From Saprospiraceae bacterium (GTDB lineage: Bacteria > Bacteroidota > Bacteroidia > Chitinophagales > Saprospiraceae), in assembly GCA_016711125.1 (NCBI GenBank), contig JADJTQ010000005.1, positions 248,001 through 312,000 of the forward strand: 64,000 nt of DNA. The letters run 5' to 3'. Shown piece after piece: positions 36,186 to 47,910 of this stretch (positions are counted from its first letter, which is position 1; each line of letters begins with the position of its first letter). The notes beneath the pieces were generated by a model, which did no database searches, was not told where the DNA came from, and saw only the letters and a program-made list of their open reading frames with translations. The position numbers and the translations under genes were made by a program.

Positions 36186-37517
36186 TTATCGCAACATACC
36201 GGCTATCGCTTTTAATTGAATCTCAATGTATTTCATTTGATATTCATTTTGAATCAGCCGGTTCTTTGCTTGTATTTCGCGGAGGACCGCTTCTCTAACT
36301 TCAAAGCTGGTATTGCGACCATACCGATAAAGTTCATTGGCAAGGAGGGTGTTTTTTTCTGCGATCAATATCTGTCTATCTTCAGCATCTTGAAGAACCG
36401 CTAAATTTGCATAATCGTTATATAAATTGACGATCCGCGACTCGATTTCCCATTCGATTCTTCGCTGATCCTTCAATAAATTGCCCTGCACCAACTCAAT
36501 GTTTTGCAGTTCTTTCTTTAAGTTACGACCACTATATATATCATAAGTCAACGTCAGTTGAGTGGAGGGGCCGTAGGTTTGATTTGACAATAAAAATCCT
36601 ACCTCAGCTTTTGAAAAATTATAGACATAACTGGCTCCCAGATTCAATTTAGGATAAAGAACACTTTTGACGGATTTAATCTGCATTGCTGTCGTTAATT
36701 GATCCAGTCTTGCCAGGACTAATTGCGGATTTTTGGATTTGGCTTCTTCGACCATCGCGGCCTGGTTGGGAAGCGTCTCCAAACTTATTTCATCACTGAC
36801 TGATATAGTCGTCGAAAGTGGTTGGTTAAGAAGTTGATTAAAGGCTATTTCCGAACCAGTAAGTTGACCCTGCTGTCGAATCAGTTGGATCGAATCGATA
36901 TTTAATTGGCTTCTCGCCTGGAGAACTTCAGCTTCACTTGCTGTACCGATTCGTTGCTTTTGAAGAGCGAGGGTCAAAATGGCTTGATTCAGTTCAATCG
37001 AATTTACAGTCAATGCCATTTCCTTTTGCAATTGCCCCAACTCAAAATATGCTAATTGGATTTGCTCAATTAAAGCCAATACTTCTGCCTGGGTAATTTC
37101 AGTTGCCCTTCTTTCATCTAATTGAAGTTCTTCTTTAATTGCTTCTCTCCTGAAGCCATCAAATATAGTCCAATTGGCATCTACCGCGGCCCGGGCATTT
37201 CGACTCCCGGCTCCACTTGCCGATCTTGAGTCACCATTAAAGAATTCTTGTTGCGTATTGTTGTTTGAAAGTGAATAACTTCCAGTAGTGCTCACCCGGG
37301 GAAGAAAATCAGCATTGGCAGGATTATTATTATTGATCGCAATTTGTTCGTTCGACTGTAATATTTGGATCTGAAAATTATTTTGAACGCCGATTTTTAT
37401 GGCGTCATCCAATGTTAAAATGGGCTGGGCCTGAATCCAAAATGAAATAAAGAGAAGACATGCGGTTGTCTGAATTCTAAATGTATTAATAAATATAGTG
37501 ATTAGGGTCCTCGTCAT
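36186..37517 (-). CDS. Outer membrane efflux protein, TolC family
   Basis: 443 residues with a signal peptide (about 1-30, ending QAQP). The mature protein shows the two-fold repeat of TolC: LTLDDAIKIGVQNNFQIQI at the N-terminus and long alpha-helical hairpins (for example LALQKQRIGTASEAEVLQAR and its second-half counterpart RYGRNTSFEVREAV). It forms the outer-membrane channel of a tripartite pump. It is third in a minus-strand operon, after the membrane fusion protein (40897) and the RND pump (37554). Confidence 0.9.
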   Translation of the reverse strand: MTRTLITIFINTFRIQTTACLLFISFWIQAQPILTLDDAIKIGVQNNFQIQILQSNEQIAINNNNPANADFLPRVSTTGSYSLSNNNTQQEFFNGDSRSASGAGSRNARAAVDANWTIFDGFRREAIKEELQLDERRATEITQAEVLALIEQIQLAYFELGQLQKEMALTVNSIELNQAILTLALQKQRIGTASEAEVLQARSQLNIDSIQLIRQQGQLTGSEIAFNQLLNQPLSTTISVSDEISLETLPNQAAMVEEAKSKNPQLVLARLDQLTTAMQIKSVKSVLYPKLNLGASYVYNFSKAEVGFLLSNQTYGPSTQLTLTYDIYSGRNLKKELQNIELVQGNLLKDQRRIEWEIESRIVNLYNDYANLAVLQDAEDRQILIAEKNTLLANELYRYGRNTSFEVREAVLREIQAKNRLIQNEYQMKYIEIQLKAIAGMLR

Positions 37518-37553
37518 TTTAAGCAGCTATTTTTACTAATAAATTATTTCGAT

Positions 37554-40500
37554 TTATTGTCTTTCTTTTTTATCAGAATTTTTTTTCTCGTTCTGGTGGC
37601 TATCTTCCCTTTTGGCTATGTCGGGACCAGGTAGGTCAACCGGTTCATCAATACCATTATCTTCTTTGGATTGCTCTTTAGGCCCAGTTGGGTTCATGGG
37701 GTCATGGATAGAGGGCAATGCTGAGTTTGGTTCCCCGACGTCGGTAGGAGAGGTATCTACCTTTTGATTTTCCGGAGCTGGTGCCGGAATACTTAGGGAG
37801 ACAAAGTCTTTTGAGATGGATTTATCTCTCTTGGTATCAGTTGGCGATCCTTCCTTTTTATCCCGGTTAAAAAAAGTGAAAATGGCGGGAATCACATATA
37901 GCGTCAGGAGCAGTGAGAAAAGGAGTCCACCGATAATGGCGATCCCCATTGGAATGCGGCTGGTTGAGGCTGAGCCGAGCGCCAACGCAATTGGGGTAAC
38001 CCCAAGTACAGTCGCCAGACTGGTCATGAGGATTGGACGCATGCGCAGTGTTGCTGCTTCGATCACGGCTTCTCTTACTTTAAGGCCGGCTTCCATACGT
38101 TGATTAGCAAATTCAACAATCAGAATTCCATTTTTTGTTACAATCCCAATCAAGACAATGATTCCGATCTGACTGAAGATATTCATGGTATGGCCTCCCA
38201 GATAAAGGGCGAGTAGCGAACCCGCCAAGGCTAGTGGCACCGTAAACATAATAACTAAAGGGTCCAGGAAGCTCTCAAACTGAGCTGCCAATGCAAGATA
38301 GATCAAAGCCAGAGCGAGTAGAAAGGCAAAATAAAGACCACCGGAACTTTCTTCAAAATCTTTGGATGACCCTCCAAGAGCCGTGCTAAAAGTTGGATCA
38401 AGCACCTCATTGGCAATATCCCGCATCGCTTCGATACCCTGCCCCATCGTGTATCCATCAGACAGACCTGCCGATATGGTGGCGGCGATATAGCGATTAT
38501 AACGATATAGTGCAGGTGGGTTAGATTCTTCACTCAGCCTGACGAGATTGCTCATTTGGATGATTTCGCCTTCGTTATTGCGTACATAAAGTTTACTGAG
38601 ATCGCTAGGTTCATCACGGTTAGACCGGCTTGCTTCACCAATCACTTCATACTGCTTGCCATCCCGGATAAAATAGCCAAAACGCTGGCCTCCAAAATAT
38701 AATTGAAGGGTCTCCGCAACATCTCGTACGGTAACTCCCAAACTCAAGGCACGTTCGCGGTCTATTTCTACATGCAATTCAGGTTTATTAAACTTGAGAT
38801 CCAGATCGGTGACTGAAAAGGCCGGATTCTGATCGGCCAATTCCATAAATCGGGGAATTGCATCTTTGAGTTTCGGAAAATTCGGAGCCTGCACGATAAA
38901 CTGAATAGGCAATCCTCGTAGACTCCGGCTTACGCTGATCGTTTGTTCCTGTGCCATGAAAGACCTGGCATAGTTAAGCTGACTAATCTTAGGATAGAGC
39001 GATTTTACAATGTCGTCTTGACTCCGATTGCGTTCTTCCGGCTCAACTAAAGAGAAGAAGACAAAGGCAGAATTGGCAGCGGTGGATGCTGCAAATCCGG
39101 GTGAAGTAACCGAAATGTAAGCCTTTTTTTCAGGCAGTGTGTCTATGATATTGAGTAGATCAAGCACATACTCATCCATCACCTCAAAAGAAGTGCCTTC
39201 TGGAGCGGTGGAGATCACCCGGAACCCGCTTTTATCTTCCATCGGAGCCAACTCGGTAGGAAGTAGCCTTACCAATTGATAGATTCCCGCGAAGGTTAAA
39301 GCTGTGATCAGCCAGGCCAGCCATCGCACCCGTATGAATGCTTTGAGAGTACGATTGTAGATGTTTGTTAATCCTACGAAGAACCACTCTGTATTACGAT
39401 ATAAAAAGTTGTGCCTTTCTCTGTTTTTTAAAATGCGGGATGCCATCATCGGCGTGAGTGAGAGAGAGACAATACTCGAAATCACAACAGCTCCGGAAAC
39501 GACAATACCAAATTCTCGAAACAATCTTCCAGTAAGTCCCTGTAAGAAGATAATGGGTAGAAAGACAGCTACCAGAGTAATGGTGGTGGCAATAATGGCA
39601 AAATAGATTTCTTTCGAACCTTCATGACCGGCTTGAACGGGATCTTCGCCATTTTCGACTCGCCGGTAGATGTTTTCCATGACTACAATGGCATCATCAA
39701 CAACCAAGCCGGTGGCCAATACAATCGCCAGTAGAGTTAGAATGTTGATCGAAAATCCAAACATGTACATAATAAAAAAAGAACCGATCAATGAGATTGG
39801 AATAGCCAATACAGGAATGAGTGTTGTACGCCAGTCGCGCAAAAACATGAAAATGACCAGTAGAACCAGGCCAAAGGCAATGATGATCGTGTCTTCCACT
39901 TCTGTCACCGCTTTCCGGATGGAGATGGTTTGGTCAAAAGCATAACCCAGTATGATATCGGGTGGTAACTCGTTCTTGATTTGATCTACCCGGTGGTAAA
40001 TCTCATCGGCGATTTCGATATAGTTTGATCCAGGAAGAGGAGTAATTGCACAGCCCACCATTGGTAAAATGCCACTTCCTCTCAATATGCTCGATATATT
40101 TTGGGGGCCATAATTGACAGTGGCGATATCTTGAAGTAAGACCGTTACTCCTTGAGATTCTCTAACCACCATTTTTTCAAATTCTTCCGGAGTATTTAGT
40201 CGACCGAAGGTGCGAATGGTTAACTCCGTGCGAAGACCTTCAATTTTACCGGATGGCAATTCCAAATTTTGTTGGTTCAATGCATTCCTTACGTCTAATG
40301 GAGTAAGTCCATATGCAGAGAGCTTGGAAGGATCCAGATTGATCCGTATGGCATATTTTTTTTCACCCCAGATATTGATCCGCGATACCCCGGGTACGGT
40401 CTGAAGTCTTTCTTTAATGATATTGGTGGCGATTTCGGTAAGGCCAAGCAAGTCTCTTTTATCACTTTGCACGGTAAGTGCCAGCAAAAAAGATGTGGCA

Positions 40501-40894
40501 TCAGCTTTGGTAATGACCGGAGGCTCAGCATCTGGCGGCAATAATCTTTGGGCCAGTCCCACCTTATCGCGTACATCATTAGCTGCAACCTCCAGATCGA
40601 CTCCTACCCCAAATTCAACAGTGATCGTACTTCTCCCGTCTGTACTGGTTGAAGTTAGGCTCGATACTCCCGCTATTCCATTGAGACTTTCGTCAAGGGG
40701 CTCCGTAATTTGTGATTCAATTACATTAGAATTGGCGCCAATATAATTGGTACTCACGGAAATCACAGGAGGATCAACGGAGGGATAATCTCTTAACCCC
40801 GGTATGTATAACCAATTGCTCCAAAGAGCATAATAGTAATTGAAATTACGGTTGCAAGGACCGGTCGGTTAATGCTGGTTGAAGCTAAAGACAT
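37554..40894 (-). pseudogene. RND efflux pump, inner-membrane subunit, with one N-terminal frameshift
   Basis: The ATG at 40894 gives the classic RND start, SLASTSINRPVLATVISITI, and reads to TYRG before the frame breaks at about 40800. Restoring one base gives TYLGLRDYPSVDPPVISVSTNY, after which the frame is open to 37554. The long part (over 1000 codons) has all the pump features, including the proton-relay motif ATGLVVDDAIVVMENIYRR and GIVTKNGILIVEFANQR. The context of the lost base is the same as in the ASST lesion at 20951. An unusual feature is a C-terminal tail of about 100 residues, rich in P, D, E and K and probably disordered and cytoplasmic. If the indel is a reading error, the gene is intact. 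Confidence 0.88.
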
Positions 40895-40896
40895 AG

Positions 40897-41985
40897 CTAA
40901 TTAAGGTGGATAGAGTAATCAACAATTTCACCAATCTCAATCGGCATTCCAGCGGCAATAGCCAGAAGACCACTCACGATGACTGTATCATTTGCATTGA
41001 TTCCGGATACGATCTCGATCATGATGCCTTCGCGGGCACCCGTTGTAACTAATCGTTCTTCAACTTTTCCGGACTTAGCCAAAAATACCTTTTGACCATC
41101 GATAACTGGTACTACGGCATCACTAGGCAACATGATGGCATGACTATTCGTGCCGGTGATTACTTCCACCTTTGCAAAATTTCCTGGTTTTAGCATTCCA
41201 TTGGGATTTGGGCACCGCGCTCTTACTTTAAATGAACGGGTAGTTGGCGAAATATCGGTTGAAGTCGCATAGATGGTTGCTTCAAATGGTTTCTCAAATC
41301 CCACAATTTCAAAACTGACTTTCTGGCCCATACTGACTTCACGCATGTATTTTTCGGGAATGTCAAATTCCAATTTCAAGGGGTTAGTCTGCTGTAGTTC
41401 TACAATGGACTGTGAAGGACCGACATATGCTCCCAGGCTCATGTTTCGCAAACCAACTAAACCCGAAAAAGGAGCCTTAATGCTGGTCTTTTTCAGCTGT
41501 ACTTGGGTAACTTCAATTTCGGCCTGTATTTGAGCCCGATTATTTTCCAACCGTTCAAACTCGTCCTGTGGTATTGCATCAATTTTACGTAACTCGGATG
41601 CTCGTTCCTCTTCTCGCAGGGCCATTCGCTCCTGGACTTGAAGTTTATTCAATTGAGCCTTTAATTCCTGATCATCAATCTTAGCCAGGAGAGCTCACTC
41701 CTTAACATAAGAAGATTCGTCAAAATGCAACTCTACGAGCTTTCCGGCCTTCTCAGGTGCTATTTGTACAGCTTCGTTGGGAAGCAGCGACCCAGTAGCA
41801 TTAATTATATTTTCGAGCAGTTGTTCTTTAGCAAGAAATACATCGACACCCATTGCTCTGGTCGGAGGTACGGGGATTGCCATCTCAGTTCCTTTGTCTG
41901 CACTGGAGGAGCACGCCATCAGTCCAAGAAAAGCCAGTAAGATCAACTGATTTTGAGTCTTTTTCATAGTGGTTTCAGTCTTCAA
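40897..41985 (-). pseudogene. RND membrane fusion protein with an in-frame UGA
   Basis: The ATG at 41985 starts a lipoprotein (LAFLGLMACSSS). The N-terminal half of the lipoyl-like domain runs to ESSYVKE, where a TGA occurs at 41695-41697. Without any frame change the sequence continues ALLAKIDDQELKAQLNKLQ, then a coiled coil, the second half of the lipoyl domain (TSIKAPFSGLVGLRNMSLG), the beta-barrel (SFKVRARCPNPNGMLKPGNF) and the C-terminal domain. In this family the interrupted position is normally glycine (VKEGALL), so GGA to TGA is the simplest change. It is first in the operon, 2 bp upstream of the pump gene. A nonsense mutation, read error or stop readthrough are all possible. Confidence 0.85.
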
Positions 41986-42141
41986 GCAGTTTTTTCAACG
42001 AGGTCATTAGGAAATCCGTATCATAAAATAGTCCAACTGCGAAAGTAGGGCGTAAGTTTAGCCAAAACATTCTTTTCTACAAGATTTTTTAGCAATACAT
42101 CACCTTGTGCCAGAATTTCATCGATACCGTGACAAGTGTAT

Positions 42142-43269
42142 TTAAGTAATTTTTTCGAGTACGACTCTCAGCTTTTCAACGGTCCGGTCGATATTTTGCA
42201 ATTTATCAAGTCCAAATAAGCCAAGGCGAAAGGTCTGAAAATCAGTTGGCTCATCACACTTCAATGGCACACCTGCAGCTATCTGAAGTCCGGCTTCTTT
42301 AAATTTTCTACCAGATTTAATATCTGGATCGTCTGTATAGCAAACAACGACACCCGGTGCTTGAAATCCCTCTGAAGCTACACTTTTGAATCCTTTGGTC
42401 TCAAGTAGAGCCCGGACTTTGTCGCCCAATTCTTGTTGCTGATCCCGTACTTTTAATAGTCCTGAATCTACCGTTTCTTTCATGACTTCACAAAATCGAT
42501 GAAGAGCGTCGGTAGGCATAGTAGCATGATAAGCATGGCCTCCATTGAGGTAAGCCTGCATAATCTGAGACCACTTTTTGAGATCGCAGGCAAAACTGTC
42601 ACTGGAAGTTGATTCCATCGCCTCGATTGCTTTTTCAGACATCATTAACAGACCACAACAGGGAGGACCACTCCATCCCTTTTGAGGAGCACTGATTAAC
42701 ACATCCACGCCCGCTTTTTTCATGTCTACCCAAATGGTGCCGGAAGCTATACAATCCAGCACGAATAAACCACCGACAGAGTGAACTGCTTCCCCAATTG
42801 CTTTGAGATAATCGAATGGCAAAATCATGCCGGCTGAGGTTTCAACATGAGGGGCAAAAACCAATGACGGCTTTTGGGATTTAATAGTCGAGATCACCGT
42901 TTCAATTGGAGCAGGAGCAAAGGCAGGCTGATCCGTGGTGTCTATTCGTTGAGCCTTCATCACAATCGACTCCGATGGTATATTACCCATATCTAAGATT
43001 TCAGTCCAGCGATAACTGAACCACCCGTTTCTAACCACCAGGCATTTTTTACCTCTGGCAAATTGCCTGGCAACCGCCTCCATCCCGAAAGTGCCGCTAC
43101 CAGGGACAATAACAACAGCGTCGGCCTGATAGACCTGCTTTAATGTTGACGAGATCTCACGCATCACTTCCTGAAATGATTGTGACATGTGATTTAAGGC
43201 TCGATCGGTGTAGACGACGGAGTATTCGAGTAGTCCTTTTGGATCAACATTAGAAAGCAGACCTGGCAT
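42142..43269 (-). CDS. Class V aminotransferase (alanine-glyoxylate/serine-pyruvate type)
   Basis: 375 residues, fold type I PLP enzyme. The cofactor-binding loop is VIVPGSGTFGMEAVARQF, the PLP-contact aspartate lies in GGLFVLDCIAS, and the Schiff-base lysine in LISAPQKGWSGPP. The N-terminus lacks the usual first helix of longer family members but the catalytic core is complete. It transfers the amino group of alanine, serine or a related amine to a 2-oxo acid; the exact pair cannot be told. Monocistronic, divergent from the M36 protease. Confidence 0.87.
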   Translation of the reverse strand: MPGLLSNVDPKGLLEYSVVYTDRALNHMSQSFQEVMREISSTLKQVYQADAVVIVPGSGTFGMEAVARQFARGKKCLVVRNGWFSYRWTEILDMGNIPSESIVMKAQRIDTTDQPAFAPAPIETVISTIKSQKPSLVFAPHVETSAGMILPFDYLKAIGEAVHSVGGLFVLDCIASGTIWVDMKKAGVDVLISAPQKGWSGPPCCGLLMMSEKAIEAMESTSSDSFACDLKKWSQIMQAYLNGGHAYHATMPTDALHRFCEVMKETVDSGLLKVRDQQQELGDKVRALLETKGFKSVASEGFQAPGVVVCYTDDPDIKSGRKFKEAGLQIAAGVPLKCDEPTDFQTFRLGLFGLDKLQNIDRTVEKLRVVLEKIT

Positions 43270-43427
43270 TAGTTTCGCTCTTTTAAAATTGTAAAATCAA
43301 AGATTTATTTTCTAGCGAAAGATACTTAATATTCAGGATTTGACTTGGCTGGACGATGTCAGTGCAATTGATCGAGTTAGGCAATTTCTGGATTTCTGCT
43401 AACTTAGATATTTTTTAAAATCCCCTG

Positions 43428-46056
43428 ATGATGAAATTTATTCTTCTCTCCCTGGTATTTTGTTGCCTCTTAAACATGCCTTTAGCGCAGACAACAGTTG
43501 GTCTTGACAAGGCTCTAGCCTATATTACCGGCCAGCAGGGAGCCTTTGAAAACTTTGCCTTGAGTGAAGATGATATCTATCTATCCTCTTCTCATGTAAG
43601 TTCAATATCGGGTGTAAGTCATATATACCTCCAACAGAAAAAAGATGGTATAGATATCCTGAATGCCGTCGGTAGTGTCCACTTAGATAGCAATCAACAA
43701 ATAGCATACGCGTCCAGCGCATTTCTCGATATTACTCAGTATGTCTTTCATAGTGGCAAGAGCATTAGCCAACTGGATGCTTATAAGCCGTTCAGCCGCC
43801 TTTCTGGATTTGCCGGAATCTGGTCAAACGATATTAGTAGAGGAAGTGGGAGGGAACAATCATAAACAAATCTATTCGAATAAGCTCATTTCCAAAAGTG
43901 ATATGACAACCAGGCTTGTATACTTGCCTTCGGATAGCAGTATCGTTTTGACTTGGGAAGTCTTTATTGAGGAAGTTAATCACGGCCATATGATGCTGGT
44001 ATATATTAATGCCGAATCCGGGGATGTCCAGAAGACTACATCATTAACGAATGAATGTGATTTCAATTTAACAACTTCTCAAACCTGCCATAATCAGATA
44101 AAATCGAAGGAAAAACTTCCTTCAAGTACGAATCACATTAAAAGTGATCAACCGGCTACTTTTGCACCCAATTCATACCTGGTGTATCCGATACCGCTGG
44201 AAGCCCCCAATGAAGGGCCTCAAAGTGCTGTAGTTGCCCCCTGGACACTGGCCGTCGATGCATCGCCTTTTGGTTGGCATGATACCAATGGAGCTGTAGG
44301 TGCCGAATTTACGATCACCAGAGGGAATAATGTTTGGGCAAAGGACGATGTCGACGGCAACGATATTGGTGGGTCAAGTCCTAATGGCGGTGCAAATCTG
44401 GACTTTAATTTTGTGGTTGATACCTCTATGCAGCCTGCTACCTATTTGAATGGCGCGATTACCAATCTGTTTTATATGAATAATATCATGCATGATGTGA
44501 CCTATAAATATGGCTTCACTGAAGCCGCAGGTAATTTTCAGGTCAATAACTACGGTAAAGGTGGGTTTGGAAATGATGAAGTGCTTGCGGATGCTCAGGA
44601 TGGAACAATAACCAATAATGCAAATTTTGGTACCCCTATAGATGGCATGCAGCCAAGAATGCAAATGTTCAGGTGGACACAGGATGTAGTTCTTCTAGAT
44701 GTTAATGCTCCTGGTAATGTCGCAGGACCTTATCCCGTTTCGGGAGCCAATTTTAATCCCATGAATTCAACAGCCACTGGCGATGTTGTCCAAGCGCAGC
44801 CGGTCGACGGTTGTTCGAGTCTTACTAATGGTATTGATATTAATGGCAAGATTGCGCTCATTGATCGGGGTACTTGCTCTTTTCTTGTGAAGGTTAATAG
44901 TGCCATAGCTGCCGGAGCAACAGGTGTTATAATTGTAAACAATATTCCGGGAGCTGGCACAACCACAATGGGAGGAATTGGTCCTCTGGCAATTCCGTCC
45001 GTTATGGTTTCGTATGAAGATGGAGTTACTCTTAAAGCACAGCTGAATAACGGGTTGAATGCAACTCTGACTATAATGAGAGTAGTTCCCGACACCGATT
45101 CTGATTTGGATAACGGGATCATCGCCCATGAATATGGTCATGGGATCTCCAATAGACTGACCGGTGGGCCTGGCAATATATCGTGCCTTGAGAATCTTGA
45201 GCAAATGGGTGAAGGATGGAGTGACTACTTTTCTCTGATGTTTCAGTTAAAGCCCGGTGATTTACCGACAGACCCAAATGGTATAGGAACTTATGTCCTC
45301 AATAACAGTCCGCAGGGCGACGGCATTCGCGCGTTTCCTTATTCAACCGATCTTACAATGAACCCATTTACATATAACGATATTGCCGGTGCTGGGATCC
45401 CACATGGAGTCGGTTCTGTCTGGTGCACCATGCTGTGGGATATGACCTGGAATCTGATCGAAAAGTACGGATATGAGCCTGACATCTATGCTACCACTGG
45501 GGGAAATGGGATTGCCATGAAACTGGTAATGGAGGGCCTGAAACTTCAACCCTGTACACCCGGTTTTGTCGATGGTCGGAATGCAATTCTCAAAGCCGAT
45601 ACGATCGTGTTTGCAGCGGCCAATAGTTGTGAGATATGGAGGGCATTTGCACGCAGAGGTTTGGGACTGGGTGCATCTCAAGGTCAGGACACATCGGTGG
45701 TTGACGGGACAGAGTCATATGCAATCCCGGCCGGATGTCCAGCCGAATTTCTTTTCCCATGCACAGAAGAATCGCTTACCTATTCGGGTGTCACGATCCC
45801 GGATGGTACCGATGAAAGAGTAAATACCTCGGTGGCAATTGATAATAGTGACGTTCAGACTGGTGATATGGTGACCATTCGGGCCGGTCAAGAAATCAAT
45901 ATCCAGCCGACATTTGAAGTGGCAGGTTCCGGATTACTTCTTCTGGAGGCGAAACCTTGTGATGATTCCGGTTTACTAACCGCTAAAATGGCTCCAAATC
46001 AAAAAATGGCTATGATCCAAAAAAGTGTAAACCGTCAAAATAAAATAGAGAGATAA
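43428..46056 (+). pseudogene. Secreted M36 (fungalysin) metalloprotease with PA domain, one frameshift in the propeptide
   Basis: A signal peptide (FILLSLVFCCLLNMPLAQ) and FTP-like propeptide are encoded from 43428. The frame breaks between LDAYK (43780s) and AAFLDLPESGQTILVEEVGG, which continues in another frame to 46056. The catalytic domain has the zinc motif IIAHEYGHGISNRLTGGP (HEXXH) and the third-ligand region EQMGEGWSDYF. A PA domain (GKIALIDRGTCSFLVKV) is inserted before the zinc site, as in many bacterial M36 enzymes. The C-terminus matches a 3-coathanger stack module (TIRAGQEINIQPTFEV). The lesion hits only the propeptide; a read error would leave an intact exported protease. Confidence 0.86.
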
Positions 46057-46292
46057 GGGAACTCCTTATTTCATCTTTTAATGATCGTCATTTTTTATAA
46101 AAACCATTTAATTCAGGAATTTTAAGATCATTAACCAATCCGAAAAAAGTCAAAAAATGTATGGAATTCCCGAACGTTCAAAAAATAGCAATCGGCATGG
46201 TTGATCGAGATGCTTGCACACTAAAATGTTCCTGTAAATAACTCCTTATCCTCATACTTTGATGATGAGAGCCGCATTATTGAGAATAAAAT

Positions 46293-47813
46293 ATGCAATT
46301 AGTAATCATGAATTCTACGAACCCTATGAATTTAAATCGAAAACCCCGCTTGCTAAAATTAATGATATTAATGGCCATGTTAGTATGCGGTAAGGTAGAG
46401 GCCCAGGTAGGCCCAAAAGATCCATCGCAAGACGCAGTTACCATTGGCAAATCGTACAGCATTTCATCATCTATTCTGGGTGAGGATAGACCATATCTGG
46501 TTTATTTACCGGATGATTATAATCCTTCGGGTGACCCAATAGCAGTCCTGTATTTATTGGACGGAAGCGGCCATTTTCACCATACAACCGGAATCGTCTC
46601 TTTTCTCAAGAATCAGGGTAGGATTCCCAATATGTTGGTAGTTGCCATTCCGAACACCTCTGACCGTACTCATGATCTTACGCCAACGATTGAACTCGAC
46701 AGTAGTGCAAAGACCGGCTTTCCAAGTGCTGGAGGAGCGGATAAAATGTTGGCTTTTATAAGAGATGAATTGATTCCTGCTATTGATTCGACTTATCATA
46801 CAAATTCCTACCGAATTTTGGTGGGACACTCATTTGGCGGAATATTTTCAGTAAATGCCTTGATGAAGGAACCTGAATTATTTGATGCCCATATCAGCAT
46901 TAGTCCAAGCATGTGGTGGGATAAGCAAAATCTGGTGAGTAGGGCTGATTCCTTCCTAGAATCCACGGATACATTGGATGTTTTCTATTATATGACGATG
47001 GGAAATGAAGGTGGTGCAATGCTGGGAGGTGCTATGAAGTTAGCAGCCCTGTTTGAGGAAAAATCGCCCCAAAAGTTTCACTGGGATTTTAAGGTAATGG
47101 AAGAGGAGACACACGGTAGCATCCCGCATCGCAGTACCTACAATGGATTGGAATCTATTTTTAAAGATTGGTTTAGAGTTGATCTTGCCGAATTGTATAC
47201 CATAGGTGGTTTGCCGGCCGTTGACCTGCACTTTAAAGATATTTCCTCAAAATTTGGCTATGTAATGCATCCATCGGAATCTCAAATGAATAGTTTAGGC
47301 TACGATTTTATGAATAAGAATGCATATGGCAAGGCACTGGACATTTTTTTGGAAAACATAAAGCGATTTCCAAAGTCATCCAATGTGTATGATAGTGTCG
47401 CAGAAGCATATATGGAACTGGGTGAAAAGGATAAGGCAATTGAACATTATCGTAAATCGCTGGTGATCAATCCAGGCAATGCAAATGGTGTAGAGAAGCT
47501 TAAAAAATTAGGAATTGATTTTGACCCGATGAAGGACGAAATATCACTAAGTGAATTGCAGAAAAAAGAAATCATAGGGATCTATGAAGCACCGGAGATT
47601 GGTAAGGTCGAGATAACGCTGCACGACGATAAGCTGAAAGTATTTACTCCCGGGTTACCAGAGCAGATTATGCATGCATTTCCTGAGAATAAATTCGTCC
47701 TAACTCCTGCCAATGTAACTCTTACTTTCTTCCGAAATATCGATGGAAACGTTGGCGGGTTCGAGGTGCAACAGGGAATTGGTGAGACATCCAGGGTGAT
47801 TAAGAAAGAATAA
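46293..47813 (+). CDS. Secreted alpha/beta-hydrolase (esterase D/IroE-like) with TPR and C-terminal domain
   Basis: 506 residues. A signal peptide ends at GKVEAQ; translation may begin at an internal ATG (residue 6 or 11). The hydrolase shows PYLVYLPDDYNPSGDPIAVL, the oxyanion region YLLDGSGHFHH and the nucleophile elbow ILVGHSFGGIFSVNAL (Ser about 179), with a likely catalytic histidine in ETHGSIPHRS. This is the layout of siderophore-esterase-like hydrolases. A TPR pair follows (NVYDSVAEAYMELGEKDKAI), then about 90 residues of beta-rich sequence like that found at the ends of Bacteroidota beta-lactamase-type proteins. The substrate is unknown. Confidence 0.84.
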   Translation: MQLVIMNSTNPMNLNRKPRLLKLMILMAMLVCGKVEAQVGPKDPSQDAVTIGKSYSISSSILGEDRPYLVYLPDDYNPSGDPIAVLYLLDGSGHFHHTTGIVSFLKNQGRIPNMLVVAIPNTSDRTHDLTPTIELDSSAKTGFPSAGGADKMLAFIRDELIPAIDSTYHTNSYRILVGHSFGGIFSVNALMKEPELFDAHISISPSMWWDKQNLVSRADSFLESTDTLDVFYYMTMGNEGGAMLGGAMKLAALFEEKSPQKFHWDFKVMEEETHGSIPHRSTYNGLESIFKDWFRVDLAELYTIGGLPAVDLHFKDISSKFGYVMHPSESQMNSLGYDFMNKNAYGKALDIFLENIKRFPKSSNVYDSVAEAYMELGEKDKAIEHYRKSLVINPGNANGVEKLKKLGIDFDPMKDEISLSELQKKEIIGIYEAPEIGKVEITLHDDKLKVFTPGLPEQIMHAFPENKFVLTPANVTLTFFRNIDGNVGGFEVQQGIGETSRVIKKE

Positions 47814-47910
47814 GTGGCTTATCCGAAACAGTAGGTTATTTAAATATTTAATTGTTTTTGAACACAACGTATAGGCTCTTTCCTCAAAAGTGCCGTTACC
47901 TTAATTCAAC

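Noticed and set aside
41695..41697. Reassignment of UGA to glycine as the genome's code
   Set aside because: Other intact genes end in TGA and conserved glycines elsewhere use GGN, so a recoded UGA is not supported.
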